Of a stretch of 45,492 nucleotides of DNA, positions 26,543 through 34,931 are shown piece by piece (the stretch's first letter is position 1; every line of letters begins with the position of its first letter). Made by a program: the position numbers and the translations under genes. Source of the stretch: Porticoccus sp041581635 (GTDB lineage Bacteria; Pseudomonadota; Gammaproteobacteria; Pseudomonadales; Porticoccaceae); assembly GCA_041581635.1 (NCBI GenBank), contig JBFICW010000023.1, positions 1 to 45,492 of the forward strand, in the 5' to 3' direction. The notes below the pieces were generated by a model. That model did no database searches. It was not told the DNA's origin and saw only the letters and a list, made by a program, of their open reading frames with translations.

Positions 26543-26593
26543 TCATGACTCCCGAGGCCAAACATTCCATGAATAAATAGGTGTAGAAACTGG

Positions 26594-27202
26594 CTAGCTT
26601 CCCCAGCGCGGCAATAGGCTTTGCTCAATGCCCAGATGATCGAGAATCCGTGCCACAACAAAATCCACCAGATCATCAATAGTCTGAGGGGCTTGATAAA
26701 ACCCTGGCATAGCCGGCAAGACCGTGACGCCCAGCCGAGCCAGCTTCAACATATTTTCGAGGTGGATTTCTGATAATGGTGTTTCTCGAGGAACCACGAT
26801 CAGCTGACCCTTTTCCTTAATGGCCACATCGGCAGCGCGCTCAATCAGGTTGTTGCTAGCACCACAAGCAATCGCCGAAAGCGTGCCGCCACTGGCAGGA
26901 CATATGACCATCGAACCGGGACAGCCCGAACCGGAAGCTACTGAGGAAAACCAGTCCCGGGAGCCATTGACCTCTATCTGCCCTGGTTCGGCATCAAAAT
27001 TCAGCAGAAGAAACTCTTCGAGCTCGTCATCCTCTGGCAATTCCAGCTCGGTTTCTGTATCGACGACCACCCGAGCTGCTTCTGAGATCAAAAACTGAAT
27101 CTGACAGTTGGTCTGTACCAGACAATCGAGCAGTCTTAGGCCATATTGAGCACCGGAGGCACCCGTCATCGCCAGTGTTATCCTGCGATCAAAATTAGCC
27201 AT
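26594..27202 (-). CDS. ubiX: Flavin prenyltransferase UbiX
   Basis: UbiX attaches a dimethylallyl group to FMN to make the prenylated flavin cofactor of the UbiD decarboxylase used in ubiquinone synthesis. The 202-residue protein has the Rossmann-like flavin site MTGASGAQYGLRLL, the VICPASGGTLSAIACGASNNLIERAADV segment and VPRETPLSEIHLENMLKLARLG. Its start overlaps the end of mpl by 8 bases, so the two are translationally coupled, as in Pseudomonas. ubiD is not in the window. Confidence 0.95.
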   Translation of the reverse strand: MANFDRRITLAMTGASGAQYGLRLLDCLVQTNCQIQFLISEAARVVVDTETELELPEDDELEEFLLLNFDAEPGQIEVNGSRDWFSSVASGSGCPGSMVICPASGGTLSAIACGASNNLIERAADVAIKEKGQLIVVPRETPLSEIHLENMLKLARLGVTVLPAMPGFYQAPQTIDDLVDFVVARILDHLGIEQSLLPRWGS

Positions 27203-28559
27203 TGGCTCGCGCCTCCAACGCTTTTACCAGCTTGCCATGAAAACCGGAAAACCCGCCGTTACTCATAATGACGATATGCGCCTGATTTCCAGCGTGTTCC
27301 AACGTGCGATTCAGCAACGTATCAATATCATCCAACACCTCGGCGGGAACTGAGCCTACGCTCACCACCTCGGATAATGACCAATCGATATTATCGGGCT
27401 GAAACCACAACACCTGATCGGCTAGTTGAGTGGATGCAGCAAGTTGATCTTTGTGAATACCCAATTTCATAGTATTAGAGCGCGGCTCAATGACCGCAAT
27501 AATTTTCTCGGACCCCACTTTATTACGCAAACCTTCCAGCGTTGTCGCAATAGCCGTTGGGTGATGGGCAAAATCATCGTAAACAGAGACACCATTAATC
27601 GCCGCCAGTTTTTCCATGCGACGTTTCACCCCAAGGAATTGGCAAAGCGCTTCACAGGCCACCACCGGTTTCACCCCCACATGCCGAGCGGCCGCAATAG
27701 CCGCCAAGCCATTCGCTGCATTGTGCACCCCGGTTTGCCCCCAGCGCACAGTGCCCTGTCGTTCGCCCTGAAAACTCACAGCGAAAGCAGAGCCATCCTC
27801 TTCAATGAGGGTCATTGCCCAATCGCCTTGATCACCCAGTGACTGTAGCTCTGACCAACAGCCTCGATCCAGAACCTGCTGAAGATTGGCATCGCCAGCT
27901 GGCGCCACAATCATCCCGCGCCCAGGAATAGTTCGCACGAAGTGATGAAACTGCGTTTGAATTGCATTGAGGTCGGCAAAAATATCAGCGTGATCAAATT
28001 CCAGATTATTAAGAATAGCCGTGCTAGGACGGTAGTGAACAAACTTGGAGCGCTTATCGAAAAAAGCACTGTCATACTCATCGGCTTCCACCACAAAAAA
28101 TGGTGAGTCACCCAAACGGGCTGACACATCAAAGTTACTCGGCACACCGCCAATCAGAAAACCCGGTTTCATGCCAGCATAATCAAGAATCCAGGCCAAC
28201 ATACTCGAGGTCGTTGTTTTGCCATGGGTGCCCGCTACCGCCAGCACCCACCTTTCTCTCAGAAAATAGTCCCCCAACCACTGGGGGCCAGAGGTATAGG
28301 GAATACGATTATTCAATACATATTCCACTGCGGGGTTGCCGCGAGACAGCGCATTACCAATAACAACCAAGTCGGGCATCGGGTTGAATTGTGACGGGTC
28401 ATAGCCCTCGGTCAATTCAATGCCGGCTTTTTCCAGCTGCGTACTCATGGGTGGGTAAACATTAGTATCACTGCCCGACACCCGATGCCCTGAAGCCTTG
28501 GCCAGTTGAGCCAACGACCCCATGAAAGTGCCGCAAATACCTAAAATATGAATATGCAT
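27195..28559 (-). CDS. mpl: UDP-MurNAc:L-Ala-gamma-D-Glu-meso-DAP ligase
   Basis: Mpl recycles cell-wall tripeptide by ligating it to UDP-MurNAc. The product is 454 residues from the start at 28559, which gives the canonical MHIHILGICGTFMGSLAQLAKASGHRVSGSD; the frame extends 39 codons upstream but those have no family similarity. The ATPase loop is AVAGTHGKTTTSSML, followed by the Mur-ligase motifs EADEYDSAFFDKRSKFVHY, NLEFDHADIF, GVHNAANGLAA and DDFAHHPTAI. It is divergent from pfp across a 237-base gap, where I see no clear regulatory motif. Confidence 0.95.
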   Translation of the reverse strand: MHIHILGICGTFMGSLAQLAKASGHRVSGSDTNVYPPMSTQLEKAGIELTEGYDPSQFNPMPDLVVIGNALSRGNPAVEYVLNNRIPYTSGPQWLGDYFLRERWVLAVAGTHGKTTTSSMLAWILDYAGMKPGFLIGGVPSNFDVSARLGDSPFFVVEADEYDSAFFDKRSKFVHYRPSTAILNNLEFDHADIFADLNAIQTQFHHFVRTIPGRGMIVAPAGDANLQQVLDRGCWSELQSLGDQGDWAMTLIEEDGSAFAVSFQGERQGTVRWGQTGVHNAANGLAAIAAARHVGVKPVVACEALCQFLGVKRRMEKLAAINGVSVYDDFAHHPTAIATTLEGLRNKVGSEKIIAVIEPRSNTMKLGIHKDQLAASTQLADQVLWFQPDNIDWSLSEVVSVGSVPAEVLDDIDTLLNRTLEHAGNQAHIVIMSNGGFSGFHGKLVKALEARANG

Positions 28560-28796
28560 ATTGTCATTAATGCCCTGTTCGATCTCTTCCTTTAATAATC
28601 CAGAATCGTACCACCCACACCGCTCCGCCAGACAGAGGGACGCGCCGGGAATAACATAGCCTAATTTCACCACCATGCAACCTTTGGTTTTTAAAATGGT
28701 TCAGCCCGGTACGCAGAAATGACATAAAAATGAAATCTACAACACTTTCCAGTATGATTCGCGCTCTTAAAAAAGGGCGGTAAGTCAGGAATCACT

Positions 28797-30074
28797 ATGC
28801 CTAGCAACACAGAGCCAAAAAAGAATGCTTTTTATGCCCAGTCCGGTGGCGTAACTGCCGTTATTAATGCCAGCGCCTGTGGCGTAATAGAAACAGCGCG
28901 CGAGCACAAAGACAAAATTGGCAAAGTCTACGCCGGTCGCAACGGCATTATCGGTGCGCTGCGAGAAGATTTGATCGACACTAGCAAAGAATCAGCCAGT
29001 GCTATTTCCGCCCTTCGTCATACCCCCTCTGGAGCCTTCGGATCATGTCGCTACAAACTGAAAAGTTTCGAAGAAAACAATGAAGAATACGAACGTCTGA
29101 TCGATGTTTTCAAGGCACACAATATTGGCTATTTCTTCTATAACGGTGGTGGTGATTCTGCTGACACATGCCTGAAAGTTTCTCAGCTATCAAAACAGAT
29201 GGGCTATCCCATCCAGGCTATCCATATCCCCAAAACCGTCGATAATGATTTACCTTATACCGACAACTGCCCAGGCTTTGGCTCGGTGGCCAAATACGTC
29301 GCTGTGTCGACCAAGGAAGCCAGTCTCGATATCGCCTCCATGTGTGAATCATCCACCAAGGTATTTATTCTCGAGGTCATGGGTCGCCACGCCGGCTGGA
29401 TTGCGGCAGCCAGTGCACTGGCTGCAGGAAAAGCAGGGGACCCACCTCACATCATCCTGTTCCCTGAAATACCCTTTATACGGGAAGATTTTATTTCCCG
29501 GGTCGAGAAGGTGGTTGAACAGCATGGTTACTGTGTCGTTGTCGCCTCTGAGGGTGCTCAATACCCCGATGGTGCACTAATCTCCGGCTCCATGAATAAA
29601 GATGCCTTTGGTCACCATCAACTCGGTGGCGTAGCACCCACCTTGGCCAGCATGGTAAAACATGCGCTTGGCTATAAGTACCATTGGGCATTAGCAGACT
29701 ACCTGCAACGTTCTGCTCGTCATATCGCTTCGGCTACCGATGTAGAGCAAGCCTATGCTGTGGGGCGTGCTGCGGTTGAATATGCCCTCGATGGAAAAAA
29801 CTCAGTGATGGTTACCATTGACCGGAAAGATACAAAAAACTACGCCTGGAGTCTCGGTGAAGCACCGTTGGAAAAAGTCGCCAACAAAGAAAAAATGATG
29901 CCTCGGAGTTTTATTACCCGGGATGGCTACGGCATTACGCAGAAAGCGCGAGACTACTTGGCACCGTTGATTCAGGGTGAGGATTACCCTCCCTACAAAA
30001 ATGGCATCCCTCAGTATATTGAACTGGCCAAAATACCCGTAGAGAAAAAACTAAACACCCCCTTTGACGTTTAA
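28797..30074 (+). CDS. pfp: Pyrophosphate-dependent 6-phosphofructokinase
   Basis: It interconverts fructose 6-phosphate and fructose 1,6-bisphosphate with PPi, making the step reversible. The 425-residue protein shows the phosphoryl-donor motif NGGGDSAD (residues 116-123), where an acidic residue (D120) replaces the glycine of ATP-type GGDGS. It also shows PKTVDND (145-151), with the lysine characteristic of PPi-specific enzymes. MGRHAGWIAA binds the sugar phosphate. This long, single-subunit type is known from methylotrophs and other gammaproteobacteria. The donor assignment rests on these two motifs. An extensive dyad structure lies just past the stop. Confidence 0.92.
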   Translation: MPSNTEPKKNAFYAQSGGVTAVINASACGVIETAREHKDKIGKVYAGRNGIIGALREDLIDTSKESASAISALRHTPSGAFGSCRYKLKSFEENNEEYERLIDVFKAHNIGYFFYNGGGDSADTCLKVSQLSKQMGYPIQAIHIPKTVDNDLPYTDNCPGFGSVAKYVAVSTKEASLDIASMCESSTKVFILEVMGRHAGWIAAASALAAGKAGDPPHIILFPEIPFIREDFISRVEKVVEQHGYCVVVASEGAQYPDGALISGSMNKDAFGHHQLGGVAPTLASMVKHALGYKYHWALADYLQRSARHIASATDVEQAYAVGRAAVEYALDGKNSVMVTIDRKDTKNYAWSLGEAPLEKVANKEKMMPRSFITRDGYGITQKARDYLAPLIQGEDYPPYKNGIPQYIELAKIPVEKKLNTPFDV

Positions 30075-30087
30075 ATCTTACATCCTC

Positions 30088-30143
30088 CCTTCCAGATTTA
30101 AGCATTCATAGGCGTGTTTAAATCTGGAGAGTTCTCTGGAAGG
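30088..30143. terminator. Overlapping hairpins between pfp and dtd
   Basis: TCCAGATTTAA (30091-30101) is perfectly complementary to TTAAATCTGGA (30118-30128). A second pair, CCTTCCAG (30088-30095) with CTGGAAGG (30136-30143), uses the same left arm, so the two stems are mutually exclusive. The site is between convergent genes and probably acts as a bidirectional terminator or 3'-end protector; there is no strong T run. Confidence 0.45.
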
Positions 30144-30167
30144 TTCTCTTGACCACCAGCAGAGCCT

Positions 30168-30605
30168 TTATCCCTCAAGCATAAAAGTCACCGGCCCGTC
30201 ATTACACAGGGTCACCTGCATATCGGCACCAAAACTGCCCGTAGCCACAGAGGGAAATGTCTGTTTGGCCTGAGCGACAAAGTAGTCGTATAAATTTTCT
30301 GCCAGCACCGGAGGCGCAGAGGTGGTAAAACTTGGCCTCAATCCCTTCTTCGTGTCGGCAGCCAAGGTAAATTGGGGAATGATCAACAAGCCACCACCGG
30401 CCTGCCGTACATTGAGGTTCATTTTCCCCTCACTGTCAGGGAATATCCGGTAATGAAGCACTTTGTGTAAGAGTTTATCCGCGGAACATTCAGCATCCGT
30501 TTTCTGCACCCCAAGTAACAGCAGAATACCCCGATCGATTGCACCAATCGTCTTCCCATCCACGTCGACTTTTGCATGACCAACACGCTGAATCAAACCT
30601 AACAT
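30168..30605 (-). CDS. dtd: D-aminoacyl-tRNA deacylase
   Basis: Dtd hydrolyses D-aminoacyl-tRNAs and also Gly-tRNA(Ala) mischarges. The 145-residue protein starts MLGLIQRVGHAKVDVDGK and has the catalytic-face motifs FTLAADTKKGLRPSF (SQFT-like loop, here PQFTL) and the C-terminal GPVTFMLEG cross-subunit Gly-cisPro element (NDGPVTF). It sits 7 bases downstream of hprA on the same strand, so they are cotranscribed. Confidence 0.95.
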   Translation of the reverse strand: MLGLIQRVGHAKVDVDGKTIGAIDRGILLLLGVQKTDAECSADKLLHKVLHYRIFPDSEGKMNLNVRQAGGGLLIIPQFTLAADTKKGLRPSFTTSAPPVLAENLYDYFVAQAKQTFPSVATGSFGADMQVTLCNDGPVTFMLEG

Positions 30606-30612
30606 CTCGGTA

Positions 30613-31572
30613 TTAAACTCCTACTCTATTACGGGGCTTCCCCACCAAAAAAGCCTCTATATTCTCGGCCACTTGACGAATCAGTCGTTCACGGGACTCT
30701 CTGGCAACCCAGGCACTGTGAGGTGTAACAATCAAATTCGGTATTTCAGGGTTCAACAAGGGGCTCCCGTTTACCGGGGGCTCCTCTGACAACACGTCGA
30801 CCCCGGCACCACCAATGACGCCATCTTCCAGAGCATCGGCCAAGGCCTGCTCATCGACAATACCGCCTCGGGCGCAGTTCACCAGCAACGCAGTCTTTTT
30901 CATCATGGCCAACTCGCGGCGTGCAAAAAGGTTACGGGTTTCTTCGGTGAGAGGACAGTGCAAACTGATGACATCAGCCTCTCTCAGCATGCGATCAAAA
31001 GGTACTCGGTCAACATTATCGCTATGACGCCAGGGGAGAGAAGCCACTTGCACCGCCATGCCCAATGCCCGACCAACTTCGGCGACACCGCGACCCAATT
31101 GGCCGTATCCCACAATACCCAAGTTCTTCCCAGCCAGCTCCCGAACCGGAAAATCCTGCAGACAGAAAAAAGGGCTTCCGGCCCAACGTCCATCGAGTGC
31201 CGCCACATTGTAATCCGGCAACCTCGTCGCCAAGGCCAGAATCAGTGCCCACGTATGCTGCACTACCGATGCCGACCCGTAACCCACAACATTACTCACG
31301 ACCACATTACCCGCACGGGCAGCATCAAGATCGATAACATTGGTTCCCGTCGCCAACACACCGATATAACGAAGCGCGGGCGCTGCTGCCAATTCATTTT
31401 GACCAATGGGTGCTTTATTGGTCAGTACTATTTCGGCATCGGCTATTCGCCCAGCAACCTGCTCTGGCCGACAACTACCATAAATACACCACTCTATTGG
31501 CAATCCTGTAATGGGCCCAAGATTGATACCATCGGAACCCAGACTATCCGCATCGAGAATTACGCCTTTCAT
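30613..31572 (-). CDS. D-2-hydroxyacid dehydrogenase (glycerate/hydroxypyruvate type)
   Basis: A 319-residue NAD(P)-dependent dehydrogenase. The nucleotide site is LGIVGYGQLGRGVAEVGRALGM, catalytic residues lie in NCARGGIVDE (Arg), a glutamate in GVDVLSEEPP and the histidine in VTPHSAWVARES. The substrate loop VLATGTNVIDLDAAR resembles hydroxypyruvate reductases (HprA/glycerate dehydrogenase), which is the most likely activity, but family members overlap in specificity. The start at 31572 has a GGGA ribosome site. Confidence 0.86.
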   Translation of the reverse strand: MKGVILDADSLGSDGINLGPITGLPIEWCIYGSCRPEQVAGRIADAEIVLTNKAPIGQNELAAAPALRYIGVLATGTNVIDLDAARAGNVVVSNVVGYGSASVVQHTWALILALATRLPDYNVAALDGRWAGSPFFCLQDFPVRELAGKNLGIVGYGQLGRGVAEVGRALGMAVQVASLPWRHSDNVDRVPFDRMLREADVISLHCPLTEETRNLFARRELAMMKKTALLVNCARGGIVDEQALADALEDGVIGGAGVDVLSEEPPVNGSPLLNPEIPNLIVTPHSAWVARESRERLIRQVAENIEAFLVGKPRNRVGV

Positions 31573-31666
31573 ATTTTTTTCCCGGAAGCTATCTTGGAGG
31601 CCGTTAAGCCCAGAATTATTTGGTTAAACATTGTTTCTTCAAAACCACAACTAAGAAGTGTACCCC

Positions 31667-31948
31667 ATGTCTTCAAAACCCCGAATCGCCATCCACTATT
31701 GCCCACGCTGTCATTGGCTGTTGCGCTCTGCCTGGCTGGCACAGGAGTTACTCACCACCTTTGCCGACGATCTGGGTGAGGTCGCACTGAAGCCGGCAGA
31801 AACCAGTGGCACCTTTGTCATCAAACTGGACGACCAGGTCATCTGGGAACGCAAGCAGGACGGCGGCTTCCCCGAAGCAAAAGTACTAAAACAACGCGTA
31901 CGAGATTGCATAGACCCCGACCGAACCTTAGGCCATATTGACCGTTAA
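31667..31948 (+). CDS. SelT/SelW/SelH-family redox protein (Cys form)
   Basis: A 93-residue thioredoxin-like protein of the Rdx (SelW/SelT/SelH) family. The redox motif is CPRC (HYCPRCHWLLRSAWLAQELL), so both positions are cysteine where the selenoprotein versions have selenocysteine; no SECIS is needed. The conserved phenylalanine/glycine region is GTFVIKLDDQVIWERKQDGGFPEAKVLKQRVRD. I chose ATG 31667 over the GTG at 31658 because the family starts close to the motif. It is divergent from the hydroxyacid dehydrogenase gene. Confidence 0.85.
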   Translation: MSSKPRIAIHYCPRCHWLLRSAWLAQELLTTFADDLGEVALKPAETSGTFVIKLDDQVIWERKQDGGFPEAKVLKQRVRDCIDPDRTLGHIDR

Positions 31949-32047
31949 ATTACTCAAAGAACACAGTCCATTCATCGGTATGGTGCTGGCCTCTTCTCTT
32001 CTGTCATAATGCGCGACTTCATAATAAAAAATTAGAGGGTTAACTAG

Positions 32048-34759
32048 ATGTCTGAACGGTTGTTGGGGATCTATGAAAAACTGATTTTGCGTCACCCCGT
32101 GGCCTCCATTCTGGCGGTCATCGTTGTTGCTATAGCCATGGCCTTTGGCCTGCCCAATTTTAAGCTGGATGCTTCTGCTGACTCTCTTACTTTAGAAAAT
32201 GACAGCTCACTGGCCTACTTTAGGGAATCACTACAACGCTACGGAAGCAGTGACTTTTTGGTCGTCACTTACACACCTTATGAAGGTAATCTGTTTGACG
32301 ACGAGAACTTACAAACCCTCGCCAAAATGCGCGACGAATTAAAAGCGATCAAGGGCGTTGAAACCGTTACCTCAATGCTCGATGTGCCGCTCCTCTATAG
32401 CCCCAAGGTTTCCGTCTCCAAACTTAAAGAAGATCCTCGCACTCTGCTTCAGGAAGACACCGACCGAAGCATGGCCAAAACAGAATTTCTTGAAAGCCCT
32501 ATCTATCGCGACCTGATTCTCAGCAAAGACGGACAAACTACAGCCTTGCTGGCCGTCATGAAGCTAGATAGCCAATACCTCAAACTGGTTAAAGAGCGCG
32601 ACACTCTGCGAATCAAGCGAGACACCGAAGGGCTGTCGGCCGAGGAAACCATCGAACTGGAGAAAGCCAGTCAGGCGTTTCTCGACTACCGCACGATCCG
32701 AGCTGCCGAAGAGCATGCACGCGTAGCGGAAATACGGGAAAAGATGTCCAAATTTAAGGATCGAGCCGAAGTGTTCCTCGGCGGCCCGAGCATGATCACC
32801 GCCGACATGGTCGACTTTATTAAAAGTGACCTGAATGTATTTGGCGCCGGTATCGTGCTGTTCATCATTATTACACTGGCTATTATTTTCCGTCAGTTCC
32901 GCTGGGTTTTACTGCCATTGGCCACCTGTATTTTGTCCGTAGAAATCATTCTCGGATACCTGAGCTGGATCGATTGGCGTCTGACCGTGATCTCCTCCAA
33001 CTTCGTGTCACTGTTACTGATTATCACCCTGGCTCTGACCATTCACCTGATTGTTCGTTACCGAGAATTACACCGCGAATTCCCAGACAAAGATCAATTA
33101 GACCTGGTACGAGATACCGTCAATTACATGGCCCGCCCCTGCCTTTACACCGTATTGACCACCATTGTGGCCTTCGTGTCTCTGGTGGTCAGTGATATCA
33201 GGCCGGTGATCGACTTTGGCTGGATGATGACCATCGGCATCATTCTGGCACTGGTGCTGGCGTTTATTATCATTCCTGCCGGCATGATCATCTGGGGCAA
33301 GGGAGAAAACACCGACAAAGGTGACAATTCTGCCATCTACACACTGTACTTTTCCCGCTTCACCGAAAAACATGGTGGACTGGTACTTGGCTTTGCCCTG
33401 CTTGCTGCGATTATCAGCGCCTGGGGGGTCAGCCAACTACAAGTTGAAAACCGCTTTATCGACTACTTCCGCTCCAATACTGAAATCTATCAGGGACTGT
33501 CGGTTATTGATGCCAAGTTAGGTGGCACCACACCACTGGATATTATCCTGGATGCCCCGCCAGCTCTAGACAATGGCACGGTCAGTTTTGACGACTTGCT
33601 GGAAGCAGATGAAGCAGACTCTGCCCCCGTCGACGACCCCTACGGAGACCCCTTTGCCGGGGCCTATGCAGACAGTGCTGAAGATGTCGTTGAAACTGAA
33701 GACACATCTGAAGAAGTGGCTGACCCCTATGGCGACCCCTTTGCCGGTATGTACGCCGACAGCGGTGAAGAAGCCGCTGAACCCGAAGCAGTAGACGACC
33801 CCTATGGTGACCCCTTTGCCGGTGATGATTTTGAGGACGACTTTGCCGGTGAATCAGACGAAGTGGAAGTGGTCGAAGACAGCTACTGGTTAACCAGTGC
33901 CGGTGTCGAAGACCTGAGAAAACTCCACACCTATCTGGAGTCTCTACCAGAAGTAGGCAAGGTTAGCTCACTGGTCACCGTCACCGATGTCGCCTCTGAT
34001 CTGTCGGGACATAAACTCAATGACCTTGAGCTGGCCTTTATGTCGCTGATGCTATCACCAGAAAATGCCGCCCTGCTTCTCGATCCTTACATTGACGAGA
34101 AGAATAACCAGGCACGCATTACCCTGCGCATCAACGAAACCAAGGGCAACCTGAACCGTAAAGAGTTGTTGGATAAAATTCATCGGTTTGCCATTGATGA
34201 AGCGGGCTTTAAAGAAGAGCAGGTGCACTTCACGGGATTACTGGTGCTGTATAACAACATGTTGCAGAGCCTATTCCGCTCACAGATCCTGACCCTCGGC
34301 ACGGTGTTCCTTGGCATTATGGCCATGTTCCTGGTGCTGTTCCGCTCTGCCTCCATCTCCCTGATCGCTATCCTGCCCAACTTCTTGGCCGCAGGTGTAG
34401 TACTGGGCGGTATGGGCATTGCCGGTATTCCGCTCGACATGATGACCATTACCATTGCGGCCATTACTGTCGGTATCGGTGTCGACCACGCAATCCACTA
34501 CATCACCCGGTTCAAACGGGAGTTTGAAGTCGACCACGATTACATTGCATCCATGCACCGGGCACACGCCAGCATTGGGCGGGCACTGTTCTATACGGCA
34601 ATCACCATTATTGCGGGCTTCTCCATCCTGGCGCTGTCCAACTTTATTCCTTCGGTTTATTTTGGGCTGCTGACATCACTCGCGATGCTGGCCGCACTAC
34701 TGGGCTCTATGACACTACTGCCCAAGTTAATCCTGATCTTCAAACCGTTAGGAAAATAA
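32048..34759 (+). CDS. RND superfamily exporter (MMPL/COG1033 type) with acidic repeats
   Basis: A 903-residue inner-membrane transporter with two copies of a TM1 plus periplasmic loop plus TM2-6 unit. TM1 is at about residues 17-36; clusters of membrane helices lie at about 270-430 and 745-895. The opening DASADSLTLENDSSLAYFRE and the repeat-half motifs GIGVDHAIHYITRFKRE and TITIAAIT mark the COG1033/MMPL branch, which moves lipids or hydrophobic compounds, not the tripartite AcrB branch. The second periplasmic loop contains an unusual acidic insertion with three copies of DPYGDPFAG (residues 530-620). Start ATG 32048 follows AGAGGG. The cargo is unknown. Confidence 0.85.
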   Translation: MSERLLGIYEKLILRHPVASILAVIVVAIAMAFGLPNFKLDASADSLTLENDSSLAYFRESLQRYGSSDFLVVTYTPYEGNLFDDENLQTLAKMRDELKAIKGVETVTSMLDVPLLYSPKVSVSKLKEDPRTLLQEDTDRSMAKTEFLESPIYRDLILSKDGQTTALLAVMKLDSQYLKLVKERDTLRIKRDTEGLSAEETIELEKASQAFLDYRTIRAAEEHARVAEIREKMSKFKDRAEVFLGGPSMITADMVDFIKSDLNVFGAGIVLFIIITLAIIFRQFRWVLLPLATCILSVEIILGYLSWIDWRLTVISSNFVSLLLIITLALTIHLIVRYRELHREFPDKDQLDLVRDTVNYMARPCLYTVLTTIVAFVSLVVSDIRPVIDFGWMMTIGIILALVLAFIIIPAGMIIWGKGENTDKGDNSAIYTLYFSRFTEKHGGLVLGFALLAAIISAWGVSQLQVENRFIDYFRSNTEIYQGLSVIDAKLGGTTPLDIILDAPPALDNGTVSFDDLLEADEADSAPVDDPYGDPFAGAYADSAEDVVETEDTSEEVADPYGDPFAGMYADSGEEAAEPEAVDDPYGDPFAGDDFEDDFAGESDEVEVVEDSYWLTSAGVEDLRKLHTYLESLPEVGKVSSLVTVTDVASDLSGHKLNDLELAFMSLMLSPENAALLLDPYIDEKNNQARITLRINETKGNLNRKELLDKIHRFAIDEAGFKEEQVHFTGLLVLYNNMLQSLFRSQILTLGTVFLGIMAMFLVLFRSASISLIAILPNFLAAGVVLGGMGIAGIPLDMMTITIAAITVGIGVDHAIHYITRFKREFEVDHDYIASMHRAHASIGRALFYTAITIIAGFSILALSNFIPSVYFGLLTSLAMLAALLGSMTLLPKLILIFKPLGK
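33635..33850 (+). repeat. In-frame acidic tandem repeat, DPYGDPFAG core
   Basis: The 27-base core encoding DPYGDPFAG occurs at 33635-33661, 33722-33748 and 33797-33823, with periods of 87 and 75 bases; a degenerate fourth copy (DDFEDDFAG) follows. Spacers are rich in Glu, Asp and Ala. Copies differ at synonymous positions (TAC/TAT, GGA/GGC/GGT), so the repeat is not a very recent slippage product and seems to be kept at protein level. Confidence 0.9.
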
Positions 34760-34777
34760 TCACCGCACAACGGCTAT

Positions 34778-34802
34778 ACCGGGGCCTATCTAAGGCCCCG
34801 GT
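34778..34802. terminator. GC-rich stem-loop after the RND gene
   Basis: ACCGGGGCC (34778-34786) pairs with GGCCCCGGT (34794-34802) around a 7-base loop, 19 bases after the stop. No T run follows, so it may be a rho-assisted end or a 3' stabiliser. Nothing else is evident before the next gene at 34932. Confidence 0.5.
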
Positions 34803-34931
34803 AACCTAGCCCAACCAGATGTGTTCCTCCTCTCATTTGCCTTCCAGCGCTTTAGCCCTGTCTCTCGCCCAGCCTTTCCTCTAAACTCTTTATCAACACC
34901 TTAATTCAGAGAGGGTGCCGAGAGTTTCACC

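Noticed and set aside
28560..28676. N-terminal extension of Mpl
   Set aside because: The canonical Mpl N-terminus is MHIHILGICGTFMG at 28559; the preceding 39 codons show no family similarity.
30958..31779. Plus-strand 273-codon ORF opposite the hydroxyacid dehydrogenase
   Set aside because: It is antisense to a gene with full catalytic motifs, shows no domain, and overlaps the start of the SelW-like gene.
33635..33850. CRISPR-like repeats in the RND gene
   Set aside because: The repeats are in frame, encode a conserved peptide and vary at third codon positions; spacers are not unrelated sequences.
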